The notes: generated from the sequence alone by a model not told the origin. DNA of 64,000 nt from Dichotomocladium elegans (GCA_025716815.1 JAIXMN010000024.1:496001-560000), one strand, 5' to 3'; positions 23,974-37,157 are shown, numbered from the stretch's first letter. Translations and numbers: made by a program.

Positions 23974-26900
23974 ATGCGGTTTTTATATATTTCAGAAAGG
24001 ACAGGACCGCTTGAAAAACTACCGAGAGATTCATTACCAGATGGCGATACCAGAGGCAGCAGCATTAATAACAATCATACCAATTACCAGCATCCATCAT
24101 CACGACCATCCAGCGCCTATATCCTGACACCACAATCGCGCTTAGTGACAATGTCAACAGAGTATTCGATGGTCTTCATGATCGATCTAAGCTCGAGCCT
24201 TGCAACTTTCGATGTCAGCAGAAATCAGATCATGATTGGGAACGTCTATGATGCGTGAGTTTCAAAGCGTATCGCACACCTGTGTTTCTGGAAGGAGAAA
24301 ATCTTAAGCTGACTGATGATAGCATCCGGAACCTCATTTACGGGCTAGTTCAGCCTCTATCCATGCAATTACCACAAAAACCCCGCGAGACCGTACGTAT
24401 TATCCAATTGTATACAACCGAAAAGGAAGAACCAATGTATCAACGTCCCCACCTTAGTTTATGCCGTCCATATGCATGTCTGTTATTGCCGAGTGTTCTC
24501 AATTCGGGTCGAACATGAACATTGTGCCCATTTTGGCAGAATATCCGACGATGCGCGTACTTCTGCAAAACGCACGCGTGACCTCAGGAAACGTCACTAA
24601 CGTACTTGAGTCGCTCCAGCGTGGAATTAATCAGTTCTTGTGCGATCTTGTGAGTTTCCGACAACGGCTGGCGCAGCGCCGACTCAGCTCTGGATATGCT
24701 CTCGATGTCCGTAATGAACACCCCGCAGTAGATCATGCCGCTGATGATCTGGTCAACATACCGTCACCAACTTCATATGATACCACTGCAAACGACAAAG
24801 ACCTCAAAAAGAAGCGAGGTAGTTCAGCCAAACCGGAAAAAACTGACAGAACTGGAATGTTGCAGCGTACGGGGTCGATGAATGAGCAACTCTGTCACCA
24901 CCACCACCATCGCCGTCTCAGCAGCAAGAACAGAGGGACCGCAGCATCTGCACGAAAGGATATGTGGGGTGTAGGCAAATCGGGCAGTAGCCTCTCTTAC
25001 ATCCTCAGTGCTGGCGCGTTTGCACTTGGTCTGATGCCACCCGCAGGCAGTGCCTCGTTTTTTCTTCTGACAGATGGAGTTGTGAATTCAAGTATCCAAG
25101 ATGAGTCAGTCATCCGGCAGCTGAAGAAGGACGGCGTCACATGTAACATCATCCAAGTCGGCTTCGGTGGCGGGCTTTCTCCTGCTTCCAATTTTGGCTT
25201 TTTCCCAGACTTCGAGGTGTTGCATTTCGTGGCCAGCGCCACAGGTGGTCTTTACCTCCAAGCAGAACATATGGGCGATATCAGGACATCCGCGCATGAC
25301 TCCACGAGCCTCATTACGGCCAACTATTACCAGACATCGTTTTTGTTCAAGCAACTATCGCTCAGCAGGCCCGTGGCGCTCGACCGACTTCATCCCTGGG
25401 TTGGGAGAAAACCATCAGGGGGTGGGGTCTCCGAACACCGCCACGGGGAGCAGGAATCAGGGATTGTGGTGTCGAGTAAACTGTTTCCATGGCACCCAAA
25501 GGCGCAACCAAGGCCAATCGAAACGAACCTGCTACGATACCAGGAGTATCACCTGCCTTCGTCCATTCGACATATCATCGCCGCCCGGACAAGGCAAGGG
25601 TTCAATATCTCGTCGATCGTCCAGGACAGGCGACGGGTGATGAAGCGAACGGCACCGCAAGACAAAGAGCGCTTGATCATTACGCTTTCTCTGGACTGGC
25701 AGCCCGAAATTCAAATCGAGTATCGGATACGTACGGGCTTGTCATCAACCTGGTCCATGTATCTTGCCAACCTGTCTTTCTCCCGTCCCGAGGCAGAGCT
25801 TCTTGACTCGCTCAACAATCCACGCGTCGAGATCCTCATCCGGACTACGACCACTTTTTCCCATATGCTTCAAAACTGGGACGCGTTCCAGCGACGGTGT
25901 CAAGTCATGGGCATTGTAACTGGGGGGATTGGTGTCGGTGATTCGTCCGGAGCATCAACGGGGTTTCTCAAGATCGGGCGTCTCAAGAAGTTTCTGTCGC
26001 GGATCTTTGAGACAGACCAGCACCTGCTTTCGCTCCTGGCGCGTCGCGAGGATCTTGTTCTCCAGTTTCGATCATTGTGGGACAAGCTCGATCAGAGCGA
26101 CTATCGTCTGCACACGTTGAGCTGGTATGATGTGGCCGGCTTTGATCTCATTCTTTTGCCCCAGCATCAACACCCGCTTACGCCCACGAATGTCCTTGCT
26201 GATGCTGTCCTTTGCAAACTCCATGATTCGCTCGCGCAATGGGCCGATTTTGTCAGCAACACAGAAAAGGTCTACGTGAAAATGCTTATCGATAGCTTCA
26301 CTACCACCCGGCAAAAGTCACTCAGCTTTTGCGAGGTGCGCATCATCCAAGAGAACGGCCGAGTGGTGTATGTCCACATCCAGTTTTTTAACGCTAGAGC
26401 ACGAGTACGCCGAGGAATAACGGAGGACATCAAACAGCTGATGATGCTCGAGAACAACGACGAAGACAAGTACCTCGATGACCTTGAGGTGAAAGCCGCA
26501 TCTGAACCGCAGTCTCCGCGACAGACGGTGACATCCAATGTCAAAATCGCCTCTCGACCTCTGTCGAGTTTAATGATGCGAGACCCAGACCATTACTTCC
26601 ATACCCTCCCTTCAAGCAAGGATCATAGCAGCATTGTCGGTGTGATCCGCGCCACAACGTGGCGCACGGCTGAATTTATTGTACGCAACTATCTGCGGCA
26701 ATACACGTGGCATTGGGAGGTAGCAGTGGCTGGGGCTGAGTATATTGCAAATAGTGGCCTTATGAGTCTTCAACAAATCGCCTTTGATCGTCTCTGCAAT
26801 GCTCGTGCAGATGAGGTATGTTTCTTTCTCTTCGACTTCCCTTTTGTCTCCTCCTCCTCTCCCATATCTTTTTTCCTTTTTTCTTTCTTTTTTTTTTTAA

Positions 26901-29319
26901 AAAAAAAAACTCATTTTCTGCTTGACGTCTAAAATACCTGCATGGGGGCTGTTGCAAGGGGTACATTCTTATTTCGTCACGTGAAGGTGCTTGCCATTTT
27001 TACAAAGAATTCGAGGCCGGCGATATTTCCTTTTCGTCCCAGTACTACATTTGGCGTGAGAGCAAGAAGGGAATACTCACGACAGAGCTTTGGATTGAGC
27101 CGATCACAGAAGAGCAAGTGATGCTACAGGATGAGGTCTACAGCGGCGACAAGGCGATCCTCACAAAGCTGGTCACGTTTGATCTCGCGTTCTCACTCGG
27201 TCATGATCGTGGTCCATTTTTCGAAAAGATCAGCAGCAGCCTCCACAACACCAAGCCTCAGCCGCATATCCTGCCATCCTCCGAAGACAACAGACACCAG
27301 GCGATGAAGAGCAAGCTCTTCGACATCTCGTCGATCCTCACAAACGCCGCCTTCTCTGCCGCCGTTTATCCCTGTCCAAGCTTTGTGTACGATGATGACC
27401 TATCGGACCACGTTGCCTGGCTAGAGGCAGACAAGGCACCCACTCCAAAGACAGACACGCTCTCGGTTGCGTCGCACGAATACCGCAACCATAGAGATGG
27501 ACCCCACCGTTGTTCTTGTCCACGTCCCGACAGGATATTTCATGACCATACGGATCTTTTGCTATCTCTTCCGTCGGCGACCCGAGATGTTGCACTTCTC
27601 CATTACTTCTTCGTCCGTGCCATGTCCCTATTTGCAGATGATGAACTGCCCAGTGAGGAGGCGTCGTCTCTCTCGGGCTACTTGCACAAGATGCTTGGGT
27701 CCGCTGCTGCTCATAGCACCCTCATGCTCGCGCGAGATATCACCGAGATGCAATGTTTCATAAAGGTCTTTGGACCCAGCACCTTTATCATCGTGTGTGT
27801 TCCTTCGCTTGGCACGATCTTGCACCGATTTAAACTGGATCAACAGCAGCATTACAGCTGCCCATCCAAGTTTGGCCTGGTGATGTTTGAATGCCACCGA
27901 CGGCTGGGAGGGACCGGGCCATCGAGGACGGTGATGCCCGACGAAGCGAGCGACCTTGTGATCAAGCCAATGGAAGATAGCTTGCTCAACGGCCTTGGAT
28001 CAGCCATCCACCCCGATCTGACGAATGGGTCCTATGCTACCGACACGAACGGTCTTTCGGATTTCCGCTTCCGGCTGGTGCAGAGTGTCAGCGAACTGTA
28101 CTCGCGCTCGTTTGCAAAGTCGGTGTTTACGTCCCTTCTGTACGGCAGCGCAGTTGAGATCAGCGACCTGGAGAAGGTCCTCGAGGTGTGCGAGGAGACG
28201 GTCCTGGAGATTGATCTGACGGGATATCTTAATGTTCAATGTCTTTTGCAACGCCGCGGGAGATCCAATCCGAGCGAGATACAGCTTGCCCAGCAACGCT
28301 TTAGCACTGTCCTCGGGCACTACTTTGAGCCGGTCGTGACCCATGGTCCGCGCCATCTTTACTGCTACCGACCACCGCCGCAGACGAAGCTCGATTCCGG
28401 GAAGCGGGCGATCCAGTTGACGGACATTGTAGTCTGTGCCCACTCGCCGCTCTTTCTTCGCCTGGACTATGTGCTCCGGAACGGTAAGGACGGGACCGAG
28501 ATCACAATCCCGCTATCACATCTGCCGTTCTCCTACCAGGGAACGACCGCCGAAGGCGAATCGTACGATTTCGAGCCGGACCAGATCGGAACTGCGGCTT
28601 CGCCGGTCGGGTCTGTGGACGGCACCGCAGCGTCGCTGCGGATGGTGTGTATGACGTTGCCCGAGACCCGGTTTGATCCTCATCGGATCCTTTCGAGCCA
28701 TCTGCAAGGGTGCCAAGGCGATAGTGTGGTCCACACTCAAACGTGAGTGTTCAGTGCGCATCAAAGGATTGAGGGCGGCGACGTTGTGTGTGTGTGTGTA
28801 TGTGTACAGAAAGGGAGATTAACGTTTGCGGGCCGAAGCTCCTTTCTTGATAGCGAAAACAAGGATCGAGAGGCGCTGCTGTCGTTTACGGCGGACAAAC
28901 AGAATGCGTTGATTGAGACGAAAATGCGTCTCAAGTGGCTCTTGACTGAAGAAATCATGCACGGGCTTTTGCGAGCCGGACCTGTGACCGAGACCGTGGT
29001 GCGGTACATCGAGTCGCGTTTGGTCAAGAAGAACCCATTTGTCGACTTTCCTACCACGATTGTGATTCCGCTCGTGTTTGTAAAGGACCGAATGCTGAGT
29101 CTGCGAAAGTTTAGTGAGCAGCTTGAAAAGAACAAGACGCCTCTCTACCGGCTAGTGCGTGTCGGCAACTGCTTTTATGCAAGTGACAGTGGCTTTTTCC
29201 GATCTGATTATGATGCGCTTGTTGCCCGTGGGAACGATGACGCTAGCGCCGTCATTGATGGTTACGATGAAGGTTTAGGAATATCAACCTATAACGCGAC
29301 GGATAGGAGCCTGGTTGTT

Positions 29320-29351
<32 letters not shown>

Positions 29352-31582
29352 ACAGCAGACCCATGCTGGAGGCCACGATGATTTCTGCGAGGGACTCGGG
29401 ATAAGCATCTTTGAACCAGCGTATCCGGAGGACGACGATGTAGAAGACCAAGCGCAGTCCGCACATCAGCAGCTATATTGGCTTCTTGTGATCCCACACA
29501 GCAACAGCGTTCGGATCTATTTCTATTCTAAAATGCCGCAGTCTGTCAACCGAACCGAGATCATCCGCGTCACAAAAACGATGATCAACGAGCTCTTGGA
29601 ACGAACGAACAAGCTCGTTCTGCTGGACTACCTGAACGAAACCCGTATTTGCAGGTACTGGCCTGGCTTTCGAGGGAATCCGCAAGCGCGACAGCTAACG
29701 TGTGTATATCTAGTAAATATCTCATTGCGGCAGATGAGTGCTACCGCAATAGTTCCGATGATTCATCTAATGATGATGATGATATCGACGATAAATCATC
29801 CGGCGACAATCTTGTTGATATCCTGTCCACGTCAGGGGAGGATGTGCCTTATGCTCCACCCAAAAAGTTCCACCCCGGCCAATTCGGATGCGAGGTTCTC
29901 TACGTGCATCGGTATCCATTACATTGGCGTCTTCAGCCCAACACGGCCCTCAACATGCTTGCGACGGACGTCATGCGCCATTTTGCCGTTCGAAATCGCC
30001 CAAATACCTTTGTGTGCATGCAAAACGGCGAGGTGGTATACTTCACCCTTCATGAAAACACCTATACCCAATACGACAGCAGCGAGACCCAGACGATCGA
30101 TGACGCCACTCGTTCCAGCTCACCTTTTGGATCCTCCTCTTTCTATACACCTTATGACAATACCACTTTCTCCCACACACGTGGTCAGTCTGCCAATGGT
30201 GGACCAACCACAGCCACAGCCACGGTATCCAGCCAGCGAACCAGTCCAAAAACGTCGAGCCCTAATAAGATCCCGGAGGCCCAGTCGGTGTCGCCAAGCA
30301 TGCGGAAAATGTCGAGGGCCAATGGCGCACGTGAACTGGTGCTCGAGGTGCACGGTGTCGAATTGCCGACATGGATTTCCGCTGAACTGGTTGAAATGCT
30401 AGGAAATCGTATCATAAACCAGATTACGCTCAAGGAAGTACAGCAATTCCTAGGCCGGAACCCGAATACAAGACTCTGGCAGGCGGTAAGTCATGCATGT
30501 GAAACTGCTCACTCACACACGCCTGTCTGATCCATGCCATGCTGCTAAAAAGGATGTCGATTTTATTCTGCCTGTTGAAAAAGAACCGTCCTTCCATTCG
30601 CTGCTGAGACTGCCAAGAAGCATCAGGGACACATCCGAGTTTCTCAGTTTTCTAAACGAAAGCATCCTCTCAGGTGGGCCTCTCCGTGTCCTCCATGGAT
30701 GTGGCCTAGCATCCACGTTGCGCCGCCATCGCCAGCTACGTTATTGTGCCAGGTAAAAAAAAAAAAAAGAAAACTCCCCCGGGGACTATGGTCTCGTTCC
30801 CCTTCACGTCTTGGTTCACTTTTCAGTAACAACTCCTTTTTGCTTTTTGATCCAGCCAAAGAAGGGAATCCACATACTCCTTGGACGAACCATCGACCGA
30901 ACTCTGTTTCTATTACAACTGTGCTAGCCGTGTGCCTGGCATGTGTACCGAATTCGAGATGGCCGTAGGCGAGGGCGTAGGAGGGATTGTTCTTTTGTTA
31001 TGCGATAAGGACTCGTTGCCAAACTCGTCTTTGGCCGAGGAGGTGGATGCCAACTTTGTGTTTGAGAAGGTGGTCACGCACGACCCATCGGCGGCTGACC
31101 AGTACATTGCAATTGATATCTGGGCTGCGGGGCAGATCGAAGTCCAGCAGATATACAACCACGTGTATAATGCATTCCGGCAATCCATCTGCGATACTGT
31201 GATTGAAGCCTCAATCCTAGACGCGTCTGCCAACTACAATATCAGCATCGATGATACCCTCGAGCCTTTGATCCGGGTTCTCCAAAAGGCCAAGGAGTGG
31301 GGCAGCCCGACGGTCAACATGACCAGCGAGGTTCTTGAACTACAACCCTGGTGCTTGTCAAACATCATTCAGCAGCTCAGTGCCGAGTTCAGCGAGCTCC
31401 ACCTTGACCTCAAGCCATTCATTCGCCAAGCAGACACCTACCACCTGTGCAGCATCCTGAACCCTGCTACCACTGGTGCCAGGTCATTCAGCGCGCACAG
31501 CGAATCTTTACAGCTCTCCAAAGAATATCTGGTCATCAGTGGTCTTCATGAGCTCTTTGGTAGGGATGATGATGCAATACTC

Positions 31583-31622
<40 letters not shown>

Positions 31623-33974
31623 TTCAGATCCAGCAGATCCTCTTGGATACACCTCTCCGCCAAGAGGCACACAGTATCCATAGTCGCCATGATTCCATCA
31701 CTTCCAGTGTAGCACGCTCCAAAGACGGTCAGTCTCGTCGCTGCTTCCTGATCCTATTCCTTGAGGCTGAGCACTTTACAATCTACACATATAACTACAG
31801 CAAATCATTTGCGGATCAGATTATCCAACGCATTATGCGGACGATCGAGCAGCAGGAAGCGCGAATCCGGTTGTTATCGAATATTCTCCACCAAAAGATG
31901 GGTCTGTTTCGGCACGCGGATCACATCCAATTAGACAGTGGTGCAGAGCAAGCGTTCCAACCGCAGAAACCGGAGCTTTACACGGCCGTGCGATTGACCA
32001 GTTACAACAATGTGCTCCGCGACGCGTATGCGGAACCGAGCAACCACCCAGACCATCTTATCCGACACGGCGATCCGTTCCTGGAGACCTACTTTCGCGG
32101 CTCGCGGCTGCGGGCCGCGCACGAAAAGGCCTTTAAGGTGTACACAAAATGGGCGAGCCGGTACACAGGCCAATCGCCTGTGCGACCCAAGCTGAATGAG
32201 ATGATGACCGTGACCGAGCTGAAGTTAATTCTCAAGACGTCTCGTCTCTTGCACTTTTGTCGAACGCCGCTCATGTTCTCCGATGGCTACTGCAGCAGCA
32301 GTTTGGATGTGGGCGGGGCCCCGGTGCGAGGTATCTTTGGCGGCGATGCCGAACATGCGCGCTCGGGCCAGACGACGGCTTGGTACGAACGGCTCGCGCA
32401 GACGTTCATGAGCGAGTATGCAGCATATCTGGAAAGCATCGGTATGCACTTGATTGTGAACGGTGGCGGAGGAAGCAGCAGCAATGATGACGAGAGCGAG
32501 AAGCATGTGTCGAACTTCAAGATTGCAGACGACTATGTGGTGTCCTCGCCTATCGTGTACCTGCTCCAGGTGTATCCTGGCGGGACCATCATGTGCCAGG
32601 TTCAACTGACCGATGTCTTTGCGTCGGTGACGCTCTATACGCTCCATCGGCGCTATGGCCGGCTCACGCGGACGCCCTACACGACCGAGAAGAGCGATGC
32701 GGCCCGCGCAAGCTTCCAGTCGTTTACCGAAGAGTGCGACCGGTTCAAACAAAAGATCCATGTGAACTCCTTCGTCTATGATTTTCGGCTGCGGTTTATT
32801 CAGCAGAGTTTGGATGCGATCGACACGTTGCCAGATACGATCCATTTGCTCAGCGTGATCAAGAACATCGAGTCTGGATACCAAAAGCTTCCCGGATTTG
32901 CGCTGAACCGCATCGTGAGCAAGGTGTATGAGATTAAGCTCGGTGAAGAGGAGCATATGGGTCATATCATCCCGACCCTCTTCCGAGACACACCCAAGTA
33001 CGGCTTTGTGCCCATACATTTTGAAGGCAAACCGGTCGCGTGTTTTGTTTCGTCGAATGACCTTTCGTTCGACATGACGCCGCCAAAAAAGGATAGCCAG
33101 GTCAGATATACGTTAATCCTAGCACCTATGGCTGCTACTACTACTGCTGCTGCTGCTTCGCATGAGTGTATGTCACGTCAGAATAGTGGTCTCGATGACT
33201 ATCACCCGCACCCCCAAACCCTCCCCCGAAGGGCCGCTCTGCAGTTCTTTGTCATTATCACCCATCAAGGCTGGCCCTCAGACTGCCACAGCCCAGCCCC
33301 CATGTTTGAAGACGTCTTCGCCGAGTCTGCTAATGGAACCTATGCTCTTCACTCAGTCGTCCAGCTTGCCACTCGCCGCATCGACCGACTTGTGGATGAT
33401 GTAAGCTCCAGAAATCGTTCCTGAATATACGTGCTCATGCTCACATAAAGAAAAAACTCACGATCGCCCGTTTCGCTTGCCCTCTCTACTATCTTTTTTT
33501 TTTCCATAGATCGTCCATGCGCTTCATCAAGACGCAGCATGGAACCGACTCTACCATGCCATTGTCATCAACAACAGCAAGAGCGAACGGACCGACAGTG
33601 CAGAGACATGTGTAGCGTTGTCGATGCAATTCTACGAGATCGACGACGTACCGCCTCTGCAACCCTTTATTGACCATCTCGTTGACCGGCGGTGGCATGA
33701 CATTCTCGAAACCCTGCGGCTCTTTTATCCCCAGACCTCGGGTTATATACACACTAAGACGAGGACGTATTTGCTAGTGTTCAACTCGAGTGCGGTCTTA
33801 AATTATTTTGTCCGTTTTGAATTGACCGCGCCGCCCGAGACGCGTCTTATCAGGATCACCGCAAGTGCCAAAGAAAAGCGGCGCGACCCGCAGCGTTTGG
33901 ACGAAACCGAGTTGAGCTTTATTGGCAATCTTGCATTAACCTTGTCGTATTGCATTTGGAAAATATCGCATTAA
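23974..33974 (+). CDS. SZT2-like protein (KICSTOR scaffold homologue), 9 exons
   Basis: Human SZT2 is the large scaffold of KICSTOR, which brings GATOR1 to the lysosome to restrain TORC1. Proposed exons are 23974-24254, 24323-24392, 24458-26815, 26959-28742, 28818-29654, 29714-30485, 30553-30752, 30856-33400 and 33510-33974 (about 3,103 residues; human SZT2 is about 3,430). The N-terminal STEYSMVFMIDLSSSL matches the SZT2 YRFIIELDLSPS block. SVIAECSQFGSNMNIVPILA, FFLLTDGVV and SQYYIWRESKKGILTTELW are further SZT2-like blocks. Two 13-Gln runs interrupt exons 5 and 8. The exon 4/5 acceptor (28817) lies in a purine-rich stretch and is the weakest join. The start is uncertain: TTTCAG just after the ATG could be an acceptor for a missing first exon. 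The 3' end is only 44 bases from the convergent RPS27 gene. Confidence 0.85.
29320..29358 (+). repeat. Polyglutamine tract (13 Gln) in SZT2-like exon 5
   Basis: CAG/CAA run of 39 bases. It separates two SZT2 blocks and is likely a length-variable linker. Confidence 0.9.
31583..31621 (+). repeat. Polyglutamine tract (13 Gln) in SZT2-like exon 8
   Basis: Nearly pure CAG run of 39 bases followed by LQIQQ. Pure CAG is more slippage-prone than the mixed tract in exon 5. Confidence 0.9.
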
Positions 33975-34018
33975 GAAAAAGAAGAAAACCTCGTAGTTTT
34001 TTTTTCTTCTTCTTTAAT

Positions 34019-34644
34019 TTAAAGCTTGCGGCGGAACGAAGAACCTAATGAAAAAGTCAAATGTTTGATGTGTGTGTGAGGGAAAGGAATAATGAGTAAC
34101 CGAGTAAGAAAAAAAGGCGCGCTTGCTGTGAGGGGTGTCATATTACCTTCGGTCAGACGGGCGCGACCACCAGTAGGCTGGCAGAGAACGGTACCGCAAG
34201 ACGAGCAAAGGACAACGGTCTGTGCGTGGCTGAAGACGGTGCTAATGTTCAGGCAGCCTATAGCGAGGAAGCAATGGATGATGAGCCATTCACCTTTCTG
34301 TGTCTGCATCTCTCTCTATATATATATTCTATATCTTCTCCTCTAATCGCGTACCAGGGCACTTGACATCCATAAAGTAAGAGTCAGGCGATTGGACGAG
34401 ACGCTTGAGTTTGTGGGAACGCTTCTCATGTTCAACAGAGGGGTTCAAAAGGTCAACGGCCAACTAAAGAAAAAAAAAAGGCAATACATATAATTGCATA
34501 TAATGAATATATTCACATCAATGATTCATGATTCGTCTTGGATTTCCTCTTCCATCCATCCATCCATCCATCCACTCATTCATCCATCTTTGGAATGCGT
34601 CTTAAGCCCCTTCTGCTTTATGCCTCAGCCAGACTTACAGTCAT
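34019..34644 (-). CDS. RPS27: 40S ribosomal protein eS27 (RPS27), 4 short exons
   Basis: Zinc-binding protein of the small ribosomal subunit. Minus-strand exons are 34644-34639 (ATG ACT only), 34463-34355, 34257-34147 and 34044-34019, together 83 residues, the usual size. The protein reads [20 protein letters not shown], then [16 protein letters not shown], then [27 protein letters not shown] and SSFRRKL. The C4 zinc finger is complete (CPGC...CSSC). The six-base first coding exon is placed by the ATGACT-GTAAGT donor; an intron right after the start codon region is common in ribosomal-protein genes. Intron 1 contains a (TCCA)n microsatellite near 34551-34590. Introns 2 and 3 are 97 and 102 nt. 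Confidence 0.93.
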
Positions 34645-35158
34645 CTTTATGGGCTCAGTAAGGAAGGGAGGGTCCTTCCTCTTTCCCCCGGTCTTCCACC
34701 GGCCCTATCCTCTCCCCACCCACACCCCAACCCGCCTCCAACCCCGTTTGATCTCTCTCGGGCACACACCCTTCCACCCTACACATACACCCCGCCGACT
34801 CTTTTTGGGCGGGACGCTAAATTTTTTAATTCAGTTCATTTTGCGTTGGGACGGACCCAAACGATGATCAGTTCAGACAGATTGGATATGCCATTGTCTA
34901 TGAAATGGTGGCTGGAACCCATGGATCTTCGCCATTGATGAGGAGTTATGTACATATTTGCTACTGTAGCGAGACAAGTTCATGTATGTGCGTACAGACA
35001 TACCCAATTCCTAGGGAATAAATCTCCTGAGAATATTTTTTACTGTGACGATTCCAGTTGCGGATAAGAGGAGCAATCAAGATGTTTGTAAGTACCCAAT
35101 GAAGCTATGTTTACAGTTTTTTTTTTTTCAGCAAAAAAGCTTGAACGCTTCTACTGCT
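34645..35158. other. RPS27 upstream region
   Basis: C/T-rich on the plus strand from 34665 to 34800, as expected for a strong promoter of the minus-strand ribosomal gene. No other gene seen. Confidence 0.4.
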
Positions 35159-35559
35159 TTTACATATTCGAGAAGTCGTCGACGTCGTAGGTCTCGGGAA
35201 AGAGGATAAAAGCAATTTCTTCTATCTTCCGTTGATCTTTTTTGTTTTAAAAAAAAGGGAGGGGTGCTTCCTGCCTGTTGTAACTCAAGTGGCCAAAAGG
35301 TCTACCGCAATCTCCTTTGCGGATATGGATGGTTTTCATAGCTACCACCGTTGACAAGGTCATGGGAATTCTGTACGTACAAATGTAATGTGTGCCTTCA
35401 AGCAAGCATAGTTTCAGCCTGTAGCGGGTGAAAGAAACAATAAACAAAAGAAAAAGATCCAGCAAAAAGGTCATAAACAGACCATTGGATTTCTTACATC
35501 TGCATTGTGTATTTTCTTGATGGATCATACGTACATCAACTTGATCCTGCAACAGCGAC
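35159..35559 (-). other. Coding-looking fragments, gene not recognised
   Basis: The minus strand at about 35238-35165 reads KIEEIAFILFPETYDVDDFS before a stop and follows an AG acceptor-like site. A further open stretch (35390-35247) reads TLSTVVAMKTIHIRKGD. Together with frames to 35633 this could be a small intron-rich gene, or decayed transposon. I cannot name it. Confidence 0.25.
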
Positions 35560-36050
35560 GTTAGGTGCAACTGAATATCAGCTTGAGCATCCCCAAAAAG
35601 AGAAAGCATGGAAACGAGGGCCAACGATGACAAGATAGGAACAGTAACAGGGCATCACAACTGACCAGAAACGATCAAATGGATTTAGTTCTGGAGGATA
35701 CAAACATACATATTGATATATCCTCGAGATGTCATGTCCTTTCACTTCTGGATACTTGTCCGTTTCATTCAAGTGTTGCCTTTAACGAGGTCGGATGTTC
35801 GCCAAGTCCAGTTGCAGATATGGCACCTAAAATCGATGTTGCAAGATCGACCAAGCCATGCGCCGCTTCAGCTTGTATAAAAGGCTGATTCATCAAGAAA
35901 AGGGCACAATGCGTTGTGAGATCCAAGCGTTGTTTTTCGCCCGCGTTTGAACGAAGTCGTATGAATCTTCTTTATTGGATCTTTTCTTCGCTGCTCCTTT
36001 CTCCCACCCCCCTACCACTACAGGCTGAACCAGTGCTTTCTTTAAGGAAA
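35560..36050 (-). pseudogene. Second IS630/Tc1-like transposase relic
   Basis: The minus strand shows LDESAF near 35895, and YPEVKGHDISRIYQYVCLYP followed by PPELNPFDRFWSVV at 35755-35665, matching the PPYSPELNPIEQFW block of IS630/Tc1 transposases. Stops and frameshifts separate the pieces. It is more decayed than the relic at 21880-22790 and diverges from it, so it is an independent insertion. Confidence 0.65.
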
Positions 36051-36696
36051 ACATTACACGTGTACTGTCGTGACTTTGTCGATAGTGATACGAGAAACCA
36101 TTAAAATCAGGAAAGGGTGACGTTAAACTTTCTGCCACTTAGAGTTATGTGAGCTAGGAAGCATTTTTGACCTATGGAATGGAGAAGCAACTCCTTATGC
36201 TCTCCCTGAGTCTACGACTTCAGCCTCAAGTTTCTTCATCTTGCTGCTCTTCTTCTTCTTCTTCTTCTTCTTCTCGAAGATGCGGCTACGAAAGCATTGA
36301 AGCATTTGCTGAAAAATTCTAGTCTTGTCTTCAGCAAGAATAAACTGTATACATTATAGCTGCCGCTTGCTACATGTAGCAAACATCTTGACTGCTCCCT
36401 CATCAGAAACTGAAAGCATTACAGTAGAAGATACCCCAGGATATTTATTCCCGATACCACATTTTTTCTTCTTTGACTTCGGTTACCTGTTTATCCTTCG
36501 CCATGTCTGCAACGTCCATAGCCAATCTCATTTCGACTCCAATGCCCACCACTTCGCGCTCTGTATCCTCCGCAGCTCTTGACCACAAATATGAGGGCGT
36601 CTGATTGGCCGAGGTGCATAAGACTATCCAGGGCCCTTCTAACAAACATTTCTGATCATTCGCAAGTACACGTTCCTATCGTTGTCCCATCACTTT
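36051..36696. other. Intergenic region with TTC microsatellite
   Basis: A (TTC)n run lies near 36247-36273. No gene is supported. Confidence 0.4.
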
Positions 36697-37030
36697 AGAA
36701 GACGAGTGCATTTGGGCACTTCGGGACGCCGGTGCTACTGACAGCACTGTTTCCTCGTTGTGCGCACATTTCAGTTGGTCTGGCACACCTGCAAAGGTAC
36801 CATATACCTGACGTCAGGAGGCATCACTCTCCCGCATGTCGAATTCATGAACAAAAAGCTATCTTTGAGTTGTACCCAACAGACCGCCTTCCATAGTGTT
36901 GATGTGGTGGGCCTACATGACCAACTTGACGACTGCATTGGTACTGACATTATCCATCAGTTTGACACCACTTAGTAGGTCTACTCAGGCATTGGGACGC
37001 TTCAGTTCTAGACTCGAGTACCAGAGTACA
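36697..37030 (+). pseudogene. Ty3/gypsy protease relic
   Basis: The frame reads GATDSTVSS near 36733, then SGGITLPHVEFMNKKLSLSC and HDQLDDCIGTDI. These line up with the protease segment of the complete gypsy element in this window (GATDSTVSPSLC, SAGVTLPRVGIVNKKLAVSC, HGEVDVCIGTDL). The relic has indels and no flanking gag or RT. It is in the opposite orientation to the intact copy. Confidence 0.8.
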
Positions 37031-37157
37031 CAGACGATGACGATTCGATTCTGCGCAACGCTCTCCAGCTGGCTGGCCACGTGAACGCCACACGTCCATG
37101 GAATCAATCCAACTCTTCCTTGAGGCCAATGCAGTGATTACCGATCGATTCGTGTAC

